Below are positions 1-7,642 of a stretch of 64,000 nt of DNA, piece by piece. Source of the DNA: Pontibacter cellulosilyticus (GTDB lineage Bacteria; Bacteroidota; Bacteroidia; Cytophagales; Hymenobacteraceae). Every line of letters begins with the position of its first letter. The first letter of the stretch is position 1. The DNA is taken from positions 1,132,413-1,196,412 of the forward strand of contig NZ_JACRVF010000001.1 of NCBI RefSeq assembly GCF_014306105.1, written 5' to 3'. The notes beneath the pieces are model-generated. The model did no database searches, was not told where the DNA came from, and saw nothing but the letters and a program-made list of their open reading frames with translations. Both the position numbers and the translations under genes were made by a program.

Positions 1-1
1 G

Positions 2-256
2 GATTATGAACAGGCCAGTAACATCGGCAACTGGCAATGGGCTGCTGGCACCGGCGCTGATGCCCAGCCATACTTCCGGGTTTTTAACCCTGACAGTCAG
101 ATCAAGAAGTTTGACAAGGCCTATGCCTATATAAAAAAATGGGTACCGGAATATGGCACAGCGGCTTACCACAAGCCAATGGTAGACCACAGTTTAGCCC
201 GCGACAGGGCCATTGCAGCCTACAAGAAAGCCATTTCCGAGGCCACAGCTGTTTAG
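2..256 (+). CDS. Deoxyribodipyrimidine photolyase/cryptochrome, C-terminal end (partial)
   Basis: This open frame runs in from the left edge and ends at TAG, giving 84 residues. The visible text contains NIGNWQWAAGTGADAQPYF, FNPDSQIKKFD, and a tail with YIKKWVPE and MVDHSLARDRAI. These are characteristic of the FAD-binding C-terminal domain of class I photolyases and cryptochromes, where the Asn-Trp-Gln-Trp stretch and the R-x-FNP segment lie near the flavin and the damaged-base pocket. Known members use blue light to reverse cyclobutane pyrimidine dimers in DNA. The N-terminal antenna domain lies outside the window, so repair enzyme and signalling cryptochrome cannot be separated. The next gene is on the same strand. 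Confidence 0.9.
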   Translation, partial: DYEQASNIGNWQWAAGTGADAQPYFRVFNPDSQIKKFDKAYAYIKKWVPEYGTAAYHKPMVDHSLARDRAIAAYKKAISEATAV

Positions 257-361
257 ATTGCCGTATGCCACCTGGCCCATAAGTATAAACATGTACCAGG
301 CTAAAGAGTATAAATGCGCTGTTTTTTCTCAATTATAGCCGCAGCTGTGTATCTTTGGCTG

Positions 362-1276
362 ATGCCCCGTACATTTAGGATACTGCCATTTATACTTCTG
401 ATTTTACTGCCTTTCATTACAAAGGCTGGAAGTATACCTATGCCACCTGATACCACTGTAACCGAAGTTAACCGGAGCAGGTTGTACTTGTTAAGTGGCG
501 GTTTTGCGGCAGGCTATTCTGCCATGCTGATTTCCTTGAATAAGGCTTGGTATGCAGAGCAGGAGCGAACAGATTTCCATTTTTTTAACGACAACAGCCA
601 GTGGAAGCAGGTAGACAAAGTAGGTCATTTCTGGGGGGCATTCCATCAGAGCCGCGCAGGTATAGATTTGCTGCGATGGGCAGGAGTGCCGGATAAAAAA
701 GCCATACTTTATGGCGGCCTTACCGGTATTATACTTCAGACCCCAATCGAGATTTTTGACGGCTACCAAGCTGATTACGGTGCATCTGTAGGCGACATAA
801 TAGCCAATACAGTAGGATCTGCTGCCGTTGTAGCCCAAGAACTGGCCTGGCAGGAAGTGCGAATCATGCCTAAATATTCGTTTCACACTACACGCTTCGC
901 CGATGTGCGACCTAATGTACTGGGCAGCACACTAAGCGAACAGGCGCTGAAAGATTACAACGGACAAACCTACTGGCTGTCTGTAAATGTAGGTGACTTC
1001 CTGAAAGAGGAAAATAAATATCCTAAATGGCTAAGTATAGCGGTTGGTTACGGTGCTGAAGAAATAGTGTACAACAGCAGCAGCGGTAACCGAGCAGCTG
1101 GTTTTGATGCGCACCGACAGTTTTACCTAAGCCCCGACCTCAATCTGATGCACTTTAAGGGCAACAGCAAAGTATGGAACACAGCCCTCTATGTACTTAG
1201 CATCATCAAAATACCAGCCCCTGCCCTTGAGTATAACCGGAAAGATGGTTTTAAAGTACATCCGCTATACTTCTAA
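362..1276 (+). CDS. DUF2279 family envelope protein
   Basis: A secreted or envelope protein of about 304 residues. I chose ATG at 362, because it is followed directly by a basic residue and a hydrophobic signal segment (ILPFILLILLPFITKAGS). An upstream in-frame ATG at 314 would put 16 extra residues before it. The family marks are DKVGHFWGAF at about residues 85-95, a Gly-rich hydrophobic stretch, and GASVGDIIANTVGS, as in DUF2279/YfiM-like proteins of Bacteroidota. The rest, rich in Tyr and aromatic residues, fits an outer-membrane or periplasmic location. No enzymatic role is established for the family. It follows the photolyase gene on the same strand with a gap of about 100 bases. Confidence 0.72.
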   Translation: MPRTFRILPFILLILLPFITKAGSIPMPPDTTVTEVNRSRLYLLSGGFAAGYSAMLISLNKAWYAEQERTDFHFFNDNSQWKQVDKVGHFWGAFHQSRAGIDLLRWAGVPDKKAILYGGLTGIILQTPIEIFDGYQADYGASVGDIIANTVGSAAVVAQELAWQEVRIMPKYSFHTTRFADVRPNVLGSTLSEQALKDYNGQTYWLSVNVGDFLKEENKYPKWLSIAVGYGAEEIVYNSSSGNRAAGFDAHRQFYLSPDLNLMHFKGNSKVWNTALYVLSIIKIPAPALEYNRKDGFKVHPLYF

Positions 1277-1302
1277 AGCCGCCTCCCCTCATTAAAGATT
1301 CG

Positions 1303-1310
1303 TATCTTTG
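1303..1310 (+). promoter_or_regulatory. Bacteroidota -7 element TATCTTTG
   Basis: TATCTTTG matches the TAnnTTTG element read by the primary sigma factor of Bacteroidota. It lies 70 bases before the ATG of the Smr-domain gene. No TTG is found 19 bases upstream, so the -33 part is weak. Confidence 0.6.
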
Positions 1311-1380
1311 CTTTACAGGATCGTGCAGCTACACGTAAGGCATCCCGATCAATGAATATCGATAAACGAACAACGAAAAT

Positions 1381-2334
1381 ATGAACGTAGGAGACAGAGT
1401 GCGTCTGATGTCGGGCCGTGAGGAAGGCATTATTACCCGCATTTTAGATAATAATATAGTAGAAGTTGCCATCGACAATGATTTTACCATACCGGTGGCT
1501 CGCCGAGAGGTAGTGGTAATTGCGGCAGAAGAAGCAAAGTATCTTAAAACAGAGGACGCTGAGTTTAAGCCCATCTCTAAAAAAGAGCCTGTAGCGCCTG
1601 TGTTTGCCACACAAGGTATTTACCTGGCGCTGGTGCATCAGTCGGAGGAGTTATTGGCTGTTACAGTCATAAATAATTCAGATTACGATCTGCTTTTTAC
1701 AGCCGGCGAAGAGCGTGACAATAAATACCGCGGTCTGCAGAACGATAAACTGGCTCCCAAGGCAACACGCGTAATCTCGCACTACCACCTCAAGGATTTC
1801 GAGAAATGGCCAAGTTTGCTGATTCAGTTCATGCAGCACCGCAATGGCAGCCCTACCCTCTTCGAGCCTGTTACCAAGCGTGTGCAGTTCAGGGCAAATT
1901 CATTTTACAAGAGCAAGAAAACAGCGCCTGTTATTAACAAAGAGGCTTACCTGTTCCACCTCGACCAGAAACCTGTTTCTGTAGATACGGATAAGATTAA
2001 GGAGCAATTGGCAGAGGCAACGGAGCAGCACCCCAATTTTAAGCTGACTGCCCCCGAGCACGAAGTGGACCTGCACATCGAAAAGCTGACAGAAGATTAC
2101 AGCGGCATGAGCAACAGCGCCATGCTAAAGCTACAGTTGGAGCGCTTTCAGGATTCCTTGGACCGTGCACTGGCGACCAACATGCACGAGATAGTTTTTA
2201 TACATGGTGCCGGCAACGGTGTATTGCGCAAAGAAATCCAGAAAATACTTAGCCGCACACCTGGCATCAAATATTTTGAGGATGCCCGAAAAGAGAAATT
2301 CGGTTTCGGTGCCACCTTAGTAAGACTTAAATAA
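1381..2334 (+). CDS. DUF2027 and Smr domain protein
   Basis: 317 residues. The N-terminus (about 1-50, MNVGDRVRLMSGREEGIIT) is a small beta domain typical of DUF2027. The middle is a beta-rich region of the same family. The last 85 or so residues form an Smr domain: DLHIEKL marks the D-L-H motif and IHGAGNGVLRKEI the H-G-x-G motif, ending in F-G-x-G-A-T. Smr domains, also found at the end of MutS2, bind and may nick DNA or RNA. In Bacteroidota this two-domain protein is common and conserved but its task is unproven. No signal peptide is seen, so it is cytoplasmic. It has its own promoter element at 1303. Confidence 0.88.
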   Translation: MNVGDRVRLMSGREEGIITRILDNNIVEVAIDNDFTIPVARREVVVIAAEEAKYLKTEDAEFKPISKKEPVAPVFATQGIYLALVHQSEELLAVTVINNSDYDLLFTAGEERDNKYRGLQNDKLAPKATRVISHYHLKDFEKWPSLLIQFMQHRNGSPTLFEPVTKRVQFRANSFYKSKKTAPVINKEAYLFHLDQKPVSVDTDKIKEQLAEATEQHPNFKLTAPEHEVDLHIEKLTEDYSGMSNSAMLKLQLERFQDSLDRALATNMHEIVFIHGAGNGVLRKEIQKILSRTPGIKYFEDARKEKFGFGATLVRLK

Positions 2335-2443
2335 GTTCTGAGTCACGAGCTCCGAATTACGAGCAGAGTATAAATGAGTGAGATTTATAACTCAAACTCT
2401 GAACCCGGAACTAAAATCCGAACCCCTGGTTCAGATTTACTGT

Positions 2444-2451
2444 TATCTTTG
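2444..2451 (+). promoter_or_regulatory. -7 element TATCTTTG for rnpB
   Basis: TATCTTTG sits about 9 bases before the 5' strand of the closing helix of RNase P RNA. That is the spacing expected if transcription starts near 2458. Confidence 0.7.
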
Positions 2452-2459
2452 CAAGTATA

Positions 2460-2860
2460 AATTTTAACAGCAAGCCATCTTATCGCCGCGAATTTATTCG
2501 GGGAGGAAAGTCCGGGCAACGCAGAGCATCCTACTTCCTAACGGGAAGGGGCTGTTTTGGAGACGAAACAGCTACAGCAAGTGCCACAGAAAATTACCGC
2601 CTGCAGCATGCAGGTAAGGGTGAAAAGGTGCGGTAAGAGCGCACCAGCGGCTGGGTGACCATTCCGGCTGGGTAAACCTTAGGAGTTGAAAGACCAAATA
2701 GGCTGGCAGCGCCTCGCTTCGGCGGGGCTAAGGGCTGCTCGTCCGATGTCAGTGGGTAGGTCGATGGAGCCTGTGCGCGAGTGCAGGCCTAGATAAATGA
2801 TAAGACGCACGCCTCCGGGCGTAGCGACAGAACCCGGCTTACAGGCTTGCTGTTAAAATT
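2460..2860 (+). ncRNA. rnpB: RNase P RNA, bacterial class A
   Basis: The catalytic RNA of RNase P, which matures the 5' ends of tRNAs. Conserved signatures are present in order: GAGGAAAGTCCGGGC near the 5' end, a GGGTGAAAAGGTG-type segment, a GAGCGCACCAGCGG-like segment, and ACAGAACCCGGCTTACAGGC near the 3' end. Bases 2460-2476 pair perfectly with 2844-2860 to form the closing P1 helix, which sets both ends. The 5' flank carries AAGTATAAA and the 3' flank TTTATACTT, so the overrepresented genomic word brackets the gene on both sides. No separate terminator hairpin is evident immediately after it. Confidence 0.97.
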
Positions 2861-3010
2861 TATACTTCTCTTCTCTTCTTTGTTAACCTCCCCTATCAGT
2901 TACATGATGCTATAAACAAAATTGCATTTTCATTCGCAACCTCTTACTTAACATAATAATAGCACTTCAGATATAAAACACTTTCATTCGGAACTGCCTG
3001 TCGTCTTGCT

Positions 3011-3018
3011 TATCTTTG
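3011..3018 (+). promoter_or_regulatory. -7 element TATCTTTG
   Basis: TATCTTTG lies 25 bases before the ATG at 3043 and covers an in-frame TTG at 3016. This argues that the coding region begins at 3043 and not at the upstream TTG. Confidence 0.6.
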
Positions 3019-3042
3019 CAGCACAAAAACTATACTTTAAGT

Positions 3043-4029
3043 ATGCTTGACCTTACCCTTTACGACCCGTTCGAGAAAATGCAGTTTACCGATACCAACT
3101 GCTTTCTGTGCGGTACCAGCATTACTACCGAACACCGTGCACCTGTGTTTGGTGAGTGGCTTCAGCGTAAGTATAACCTTGAAAACAAAGAGCTTTTACT
3201 CTTAGACAAAAGCGTTACCACCTTTAGCCAACTGAGCATCCCCTGCTGCGATCGTTGCCACACCCATTACCTGCTGCCATTAGAGGCAGAAGTGGAACAA
3301 GCTGCAGCAGCTGGTATCGCTGGTATTCAGGCGCTGGACCGCCAGAAACTATTCCAGTGGATAGGCAAGATGTATTACGGTACGCTAGTTACAGAGCTGA
3401 TAAAAGAGACAGATCCGCTTATCATGCCGCAATACGCTGTTAGCGAAGATCCTAAAATGCTGGGTAAGTTCCGTTCGTTCTTCCAGGTTTTGCAGTCGTT
3501 GCGAGTGCCTATGGTGTTTTCAGATTTTCTGCCTTGCTCCTTTTTTATACTTGAGGTAAACCCTGAGCAAGATGAATTGCCTTTCGAGTATCAGGACGAA
3601 TTGACTACCATGGTCTTTAGCATAAAGCTTGGCTCGGTGGCTATCATCTGTACATTGCTAGATAATGGGATTATAGAGCGTGCATTGGGTAAGTTAGAAC
3701 AAGTTGCAAATGGGCACCAGCTTCACCCTATACAACTGGCTGAGTTTAAAGCGAGAGTGTTTTATGCGGCCTATATCTTTAATGTGGTACCAGAGTATTT
3801 TATAAGGCCACAAAAAGCAGAAGATGATCATCTTGTGTTAGACACGCTAATAGATGATGTAACAAATGAGATTTTCAACCCCTGGGACATGACAGCCTAT
3901 GCCCATATGCTGGAGGAGATGCTAAAACCATGGGGGATACGGGAGTCTGAGATTCTAAAAGATCCGAAACAACCGCTTAGCTTTATATTGACGGAAGACA
4001 ATACCTTTAAACTGGTTGAGAAAGTATAA
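3043..4029 (+). CDS. Unknown protein with HNH-like zinc-binding N-terminus
   Basis: 328 residues, cytoplasmic, no signal peptide. The start was set at ATG 3043, because the longer frame begins at a TTG inside a promoter element. Residues 20-72 carry Cys20-x2-Cys23, a Glu30-His31 pair in TTEHRAPVFGEWL, and a Cys68-Cys69-x2-Cys72 cluster. This layout (C-x2-C ... E-H-x2-P-x3-W-L ... C-x2-C) resembles the treble-clef zinc fold of some predicted HNH-type nucleases, but I see no clear second His or Asn of the active site. The remaining 250 residues are not recognised. The gene ends with GTA TAA inside a 50-base palindrome. A structural zinc domain without nuclease activity is equally possible. Confidence 0.6.
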   Translation: MLDLTLYDPFEKMQFTDTNCFLCGTSITTEHRAPVFGEWLQRKYNLENKELLLLDKSVTTFSQLSIPCCDRCHTHYLLPLEAEVEQAAAAGIAGIQALDRQKLFQWIGKMYYGTLVTELIKETDPLIMPQYAVSEDPKMLGKFRSFFQVLQSLRVPMVFSDFLPCSFFILEVNPEQDELPFEYQDELTTMVFSIKLGSVAIICTLLDNGIIERALGKLEQVANGHQLHPIQLAEFKARVFYAAYIFNVVPEYFIRPQKAEDDHLVLDTLIDDVTNEIFNPWDMTAYAHMLEEMLKPWGIRESEILKDPKQPLSFILTEDNTFKLVEKV

Positions 4030-4077
4030 GTATAAAAGTAAAGGCTGGAGAATTCTCCAGCCTTTACTTTTATACTT
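4028..4077. terminator. Perfect 50-base palindrome, bidirectional terminator
   Basis: Each 25-base arm is the exact reverse complement of the other. The stem core is AAAGGCTGGAGAA/TTCTCCAGCCTTT, with AAGTATAAAAGT at one end and ACTTTTATACTT at the other. It lies between two genes whose 3' ends face each other and includes two bases of the stop codon of the left one, so it can serve both. Confidence 0.85.
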
Positions 4078-4086
4078 GAAGTATGT

Positions 4087-4797
4087 TTATTCAATAATAA
4101 AGCTTACATCAACCTGACTGGTTATAACCACCTCACCTCCGGCAATAGAAGGTCCGCCTCCCATATCTGCCGCTGCAGATTCCTGCATGGCCATTTTATA
4201 CAGTGGTCTTGGGCCGCCTCCCGAAGTTGTTTCGTTTATAGCATATACACGGCCTACTTTAGCGCCTAGTTCATTGGTAAGTAATGTTGCCTTCTGTTTT
4301 GCATTTGCTACTGCTTTTTTACGAGCCTCAGCTTTATACTTTTCCATGTCACTAACTTGAAAATGGATACCATCCACACGGTTTGCTCCAACTTCATACA
4401 AGCCAGACAGTAATTCGTCATACTTATCCAGTTTCTTTATTTTTACAGTCATGGTTTTGATAGCCATGTACATATCAGGAGTGGTAATACCATACTCGCC
4501 TCTGCTATACACTGGCTGAACAGTTACAAAAGACGTCTGTATATCCTTTGCATCCACACCATTTTTCTTAAGGTAGTTTATGATAGCAGCAGCCTTTTTG
4601 TCTGTTTCTTTACGTGCAGCATCAAGGGTCTTTTCTCTTGTTTCCACTCCTAAACTAACCAGTACTTCAGTGGGTTGTACTTTAACCTCACCTACTCCGG
4701 TAACACTAACGAGTGGGGGTAATAATTGCTGTTGCGCCTGTACCTTAAATGTTATAAGCATCAGGGTCAAAAGCGCGATAAGATTTGCTCTTTTCAT
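4087..4797 (-). CDS. SIMPL domain (DUF541, YggE-like) secreted protein
   Basis: 236 residues with a signal peptide (MKRANLIALLTLMLITF, cleaved after VQAQ), so periplasmic or outer-membrane associated. The body reads PLVSVTGVGEVKVQPTEVLV, then repeated segments such as KKNGVDAKDIQT, TPDMYMAIKTMTV and ARKKAVANAKQKATLL, which are the signature pieces of the SIMPL/DUF541 family. Members form ring-like oligomers and have been linked to oxidative and heat stress tolerance, but no enzymatic activity is established. Length is typical for the family. It shares a bidirectional terminator with the convergent gene to its left. Confidence 0.88.
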   Translation of the reverse strand: MKRANLIALLTLMLITFKVQAQQQLLPPLVSVTGVGEVKVQPTEVLVSLGVETREKTLDAARKETDKKAAAIINYLKKNGVDAKDIQTSFVTVQPVYSRGEYGITTPDMYMAIKTMTVKIKKLDKYDELLSGLYEVGANRVDGIHFQVSDMEKYKAEARKKAVANAKQKATLLTNELGAKVGRVYAINETTSGGGPRPLYKMAMQESAAADMGGGPSIAGGEVVITSQVDVSFIIE

Positions 4798-4969
4798 AAT
4801 TCTCTAGTTTTAAGTGACAACGTATAGTAGCATATAAAATTTATGCTACAACTATATAGAATAAAGCTAATCAAATCTTATACCACAATATATCTAAGGC
4901 TCTAAAACAATAATGCCCCTGGCATAACTACACCAAAGGCATTACCTTATTCAAGGGCAAAAGCCCTGT

Positions 4970-5293
4970 TTAAGATACTGTATATTCATCGTCGGAGATA
5001 TAATTAGCCAACAGCACGGCCCCGACTGTAATAGCACCTGCAGTAAGTACAAGTTGCGTTGTTGTCATACGCTTGGCTGCTTTCAGAATGATATTACCCA
5101 GATCATGCATCAGGTCAGGCAGTTTATCCGGCCTACCCTGTATCACATGCAAAGCAGACTCGACAGTTTTTGACATATCGTGCGGCTGCAGTAAAGTGAG
5201 TATCCCTTCGTCTCCACTCTTGGTCTTTTTAGAGGTGTTATCCTTATTCTCTTGATTTTGTTTGTCCTTATTCTCAGCGTTTGTATTATCCAT
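4970..5293 (-). CDS. Small unknown protein with C-terminal membrane segment
   Basis: 107 residues, not recognised. The first 28 residues are highly polar (Asn, Lys, Gln, Asp) and likely disordered. The middle (about 30-80) looks helical, with HDMSKTVESALHVIQGRPDKL. Residues 83-97 (LVLTAGAITVGAVLLANYI) form one membrane-spanning or hydrophobic helix, followed by an acidic tail. This would be a tail-anchored layout. A CAAAAGTA (reverse TACTTTTG) lies about 36 bases upstream. The next gene on the strand is another small unknown protein. The long, uninterrupted frame and the clear composition of each segment support its being real. Confidence 0.55.
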   Translation of the reverse strand: MDNTNAENKDKQNQENKDNTSKKTKSGDEGILTLLQPHDMSKTVESALHVIQGRPDKLPDLMHDLGNIILKAAKRMTTTQLVLTAGAITVGAVLLANYISDDEYTVS

Positions 5294-5328
5294 AGTTTTA
5301 ATCTATTAGTTAGGAATTTATTGCTTTA

Positions 5329-5336
5329 CAAAAGTA
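5329..5336 (-). promoter_or_regulatory. Possible -7 element TACTTTTG
   Basis: On the minus strand this reads TACTTTTG, matching TAnnTTTG, about 36 bases before the start of the 107-residue gene. No TTG is seen at the -33 distance. Confidence 0.35.
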
Positions 5337-5363
5337 TACGAATGTTCGCAGTTAAAGGCTTAT

Positions 5364-5639
5364 TTAGCTCACCGGCGTACCTCCATACTGTACAACCAGT
5401 TCTGTCATGCGTTTCTCCAAACTGTCCGAGTTTAACATCATGCTTGCTGGAAACCCTACCTTCAATTCATCAATTTCCAACGTCTCAGACTCGTGGCTAT
5501 AATTGTACTTCCCAGATACTCCTTTTTCGTTAAAACTTCCGCTGTTGGAGTTTAACGAAAGGCCCATCTGTTTAAGCCTGCTCTTCATTTCTTCGAAAGC
5601 TTCTGGTTTTACACCGGCATATTGAATTCTTTTACTCAT
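5364..5639 (-). CDS. Small unknown protein, 91 residues
   Basis: Not recognised. The sequence begins MSKRIQYAGVKPEAFEEMKS and is rich in charged residues with no signal or membrane segment, so probably cytoplasmic. Predicted shape from inspection is one N-terminal helix, a beta hairpin (SGKYNYSHESETLEIDEL) and a second helix near the end. It lies 70 bases upstream of the 107-residue small gene on the same strand and they may be co-transcribed. Coding-like composition supports it, but there is no family evidence. Confidence 0.5.
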   Translation of the reverse strand: MSKRIQYAGVKPEAFEEMKSRLKQMGLSLNSNSGSFNEKGVSGKYNYSHESETLEIDELKVGFPASMMLNSDSLEKRMTELVVQYGGTPVS

Positions 5640-5792
5640 CCTTTATTTGCTTATTAGCCTTTAAACATGTTTTTAATCTAACGTAAGAACGTTTTATAAG
5701 TTGAAATATACAATACAAGTGCATTCGGTAATTTTTTCAAATTGATTTTCAGCAACTTTTGTTATTCAACACAAAAATCTACACAACAGCCC

Positions 5793-5822
5793 TTGCAGAT
5801 AAAAAAACACCCGCTATATTTG
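5793..5822 (+). promoter_or_regulatory. Complete Bacteroidota promoter for tRNA-Glu
   Basis: TTG at 5793-5795, exactly 19 bases of spacer, then TATATTTG at 5815-5822. This is the full TTG-N19-TAnnTTTG consensus and one of the two clearest promoters in the window. It lies 19 bases before the first base of the tRNA. Confidence 0.85.
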
Positions 5823-5841
5823 CACCACAATCAGACAGAAC

Positions 5842-5913
5842 GGCCCGTTCGTCTAGGGGTTAGGACGCCAGATTTTCATTCTGGTAACAGGGGTTCGATT
5901 CCCCTACGGGCTA
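5842..5913 (+). tRNA. tRNA-Glu (anticodon TTC)
   Basis: A 72-base cloverleaf. The acceptor arms GGCCCGT and ACGGGCT pair, with a G-U at the first position. The D-loop segment is TAGGGGTTAGGA, the anticodon arm reads CCAGATTTTCATTCTGG with TTC at its centre, and the T-arm is GGGGTTCGATTCCCC. CCA is not encoded. The upstream promoter is perfect and a hairpin terminator follows. The gene borders the remnant of a serine recombinase, as often seen where integrative elements have used a tRNA gene as target. Confidence 0.97.
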
Positions 5914-5916
5914 CTG

Positions 5917-5960
5917 AAAGGGAAAAGTGATCCTTCGCGTCTCTTTTCCCTTTTTCTTTT
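5917..5960 (+). terminator. Terminator after tRNA-Glu
   Basis: AAAGGGAAAAG at 5917-5927 pairs with CTTTTCCCTTT at 5943-5953 and is followed by a T-rich run. It starts four bases after the tRNA. Confidence 0.75.
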
Positions 5961-5969
5961 TGCGCCAAA

Positions 5970-6463
5970 AACCGCTCCATCTCCTTGTAAAAGGCGAAAA
6001 AGCCGTTCACCCTCGGAGTTCGATAACCCTCCGCTTCACGGTTAAAATACACCCTTCCGGAAATATCATCGCTTGCAGTTGTTTTCTTGACTGCAAATTT
6101 GCTTTAATTAATGGTTGTGAGATAGTCAGGCATTTCTAAGCCTATCTTAATGAACTCATTTGGGTTCGATAACGCTGGCGCGCACTTTTCAAGATTTTGC
6201 TCAATTTCCAGCAATTCTGTCTTCAGGTCTGAACTGAACTATGTGAAAAGTTCTTTCTCTATCTTGCCGAAAGCATAAAGCCGCTCGAACCTGTCTAATT
6301 TCTTTTTGGGTTCGGTATGCTGGTTCTCCAATCTCTTTTCTTCGCTGCGACTATTTTTGTTAGTTTTTACTAGGTCTCTTCCATGATCTCGGCAAGCTTC
6401 GGCAGACACTTAGCATCAACCACTAGTTCCTCCAAATGCACCTCCTGCAGGGCAGAGTTCACT
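5970..6463 (-). pseudogene. Serine recombinase (resolvase-type integrase) C-terminal remnant
   Basis: No open frame survives, but the minus strand reads as the C-terminal third of a large serine recombinase. In order: LEELVVDAKCLPKLAEIMEE; then, after a frameshift, a coiled-coil-like stretch with KKKLDRFERLYAFGKIEKEL, an in-frame TAG, LKTELLEIEQNLEKC, an in-frame TAA, and finally ISGRVYFNREAEGYRTPRV. The last piece matches the typical end of such recombinases in Bacteroidota, where a F-x-R-x2-x-x-Y-R-T-x-R-V/I-N motif follows the zinc/coiled-coil region. At least one frameshift and two nonsense codons make it non-functional. The catalytic N-terminal domain is absent. It abuts tRNA-Glu, suggesting the scar of an old integrated element. 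Confidence 0.68.
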
Positions 6464-6512
6464 TATAAGTGAAGTTGCCAGCCACTAGGGTATCGTGGCT
6501 GGCAAACTTGTG

Positions 6513-7397
6513 TTAATGGCGCTCGCGGGTTTCGTAGGTAAACTCGGTGCGTTCGGTGTAACCACGGTCAAAGGTTTTCGTAGAGACGGACGGATAACCT
6601 GCCTTAGCGTACTCATACACCATGCTGTAGGAGTTTGTGGTGTTGCGCACTTCTTCCCCGGTGGCCCTTACCACTGTTTCCACACAGGTCAGGATGTTGT
6701 TCACAGAGAGGCTCGCACCCGGAAGGTCGGATGTGATGTAGCGCGGTACCGATAGGTTCTGCAAGGTGTTCAGTGGCAGCTTACCCTCGTCGTAGGTATA
6801 GTTGTTCTCGCCCAGTTTCTTACCGTCCGGCCTGCTTTTCACTAACCTGACAATGTTCTCGCCATCGTAGGTGTAGGTAAATGTTGCCAAATGCGTTTGC
6901 TGGCTGTTTGCAATATTATAGATTTTGGTTTCGGTCATAAGCCCCTGCGCATCGTAGCTGTTTACATAGTGATGCTCGGTTAGCACAACACCGTTCTCGC
7001 TGTAGGTCCGCACCTGCTTCACTAAGTTCTTGTTGTCGTAGCTTAAGTCCCAGCGCTTGCCCCAGTTGTGCTGCATCGAGATCAGCCTGCCCAGCTCGTC
7101 GTAATACAGGTTAATGAGAATATCGCCAATCCCGTGCGGCATTGTTCCGGAGATCATCGCCAGCTGGCCGTTGTCGTTGTAGGTGTAGTACAGGTCGGTT
7201 ACGGTCTGTTTCGTCGGCTCGGTCCATACGGCGCGTTGGCGGATCAGGCGGTGCGTCCACTGCTTGTTGGTGGTGGCTTCACGGGCGGCGCGTTTGGCGC
7301 TTGCTTCAGCGCTTGCAGTGATTAGGCTCACTTCTTCTTTTTGCTCACATGCGTTCAGCAGCAGCAGGGCCAGCAGGCCGAAAATCAATTGTTTCAT
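6513..7397 (-). CDS. Lipoprotein with RHS/YD-like repeats
   Basis: 294 residues. The N-terminus MKQLIFGLLALLLLNAC is a lipoprotein signal ending in a lipobox Cys at residue 17, so it is an anchored envelope protein. The body has recurring Tyr-rich beta segments of the YD/RHS type: YTYNDNGQLAMISG, YYDELGRLISMQHN, LSYDNKNLVKQVRTY and YTYDGENIVRLVKS. Such repeats build beta-sheet shells or sheets. Short cell-surface lipoproteins of this sort are common in Bacteroidota and have no assigned function. It has a complete promoter upstream. Its base composition looks more GC-rich than its flanks and it sits right beside the recombinase remnant, so it may be cargo of the lost element (inference). Confidence 0.72.
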   Translation of the reverse strand: MKQLIFGLLALLLLNACEQKEEVSLITASAEASAKRAAREATTNKQWTHRLIRQRAVWTEPTKQTVTDLYYTYNDNGQLAMISGTMPHGIGDILINLYYDELGRLISMQHNWGKRWDLSYDNKNLVKQVRTYSENGVVLTEHHYVNSYDAQGLMTETKIYNIANSQQTHLATFTYTYDGENIVRLVKSRPDGKKLGENNYTYDEGKLPLNTLQNLSVPRYITSDLPGASLSVNNILTCVETVVRATGEEVRNTTNSYSMVYEYAKAGYPSVSTKTFDRGYTERTEFTYETRERH

Positions 7398-7441
7398 GCT
7401 TGGTTTTTATAGTAATATTCAACTTTCGGAATATATTACGA

Positions 7442-7471
7442 CAAAACTATAAAATTGAACGATATTTACAA
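7442..7471 (-). promoter_or_regulatory. Complete promoter for the YD-repeat lipoprotein
   Basis: On the minus strand: TTG at 7471-7469, 19 bases of spacer, then TAGTTTTG at 7449-7442. This fits TTG-N19-TAnnTTTG exactly and lies about 45 bases before the start codon. Confidence 0.75.
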
Positions 7472-7520
7472 TTAAAAGGAATTTATATAGAAAAAATAGG
7501 TTCGCTTCCTCTATTATTTA

Positions 7521-7579
7521 CCACATTAAAAAAGCCGCTCCACTTGACATGGAGCAGCTTTTTCGGTTCGATAATTTAT
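7521..7579. repeat. Dispersed repeat copy R1 (right half, hairpin)
   Basis: Reads CCACATTAAAAAAGCCGCTC, then a loop, GGAGCAGCTTTTTC and TTCGATAATTTAT. It is nearly the same as R4 (20131-20190) over its whole length, including the bases outside the stem. It lies just past the 3' end of the receptor gene at 7643 on the minus strand, so the hairpin probably also ends that transcript. Confidence 0.75.
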
Positions 7580-7642
7580 CCCCACAGGTTTTTTATGTGG
7601 ACTAAATAACCTATCTGACATCCCTCTACTTATCAAGCACTT

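Noticed and set aside
491..886. 131-codon open frame on the minus strand opposite the DUF2279 gene
   Set aside because: It lies wholly within a well-supported gene and shows no family text; it is a shadow of that frame.
5914..6500. ORFs of 62-70 codons after tRNA-Glu on the plus strand
   Set aside because: They overlap the tRNA, its terminator and the recombinase remnant, whose protein text is on the other strand.
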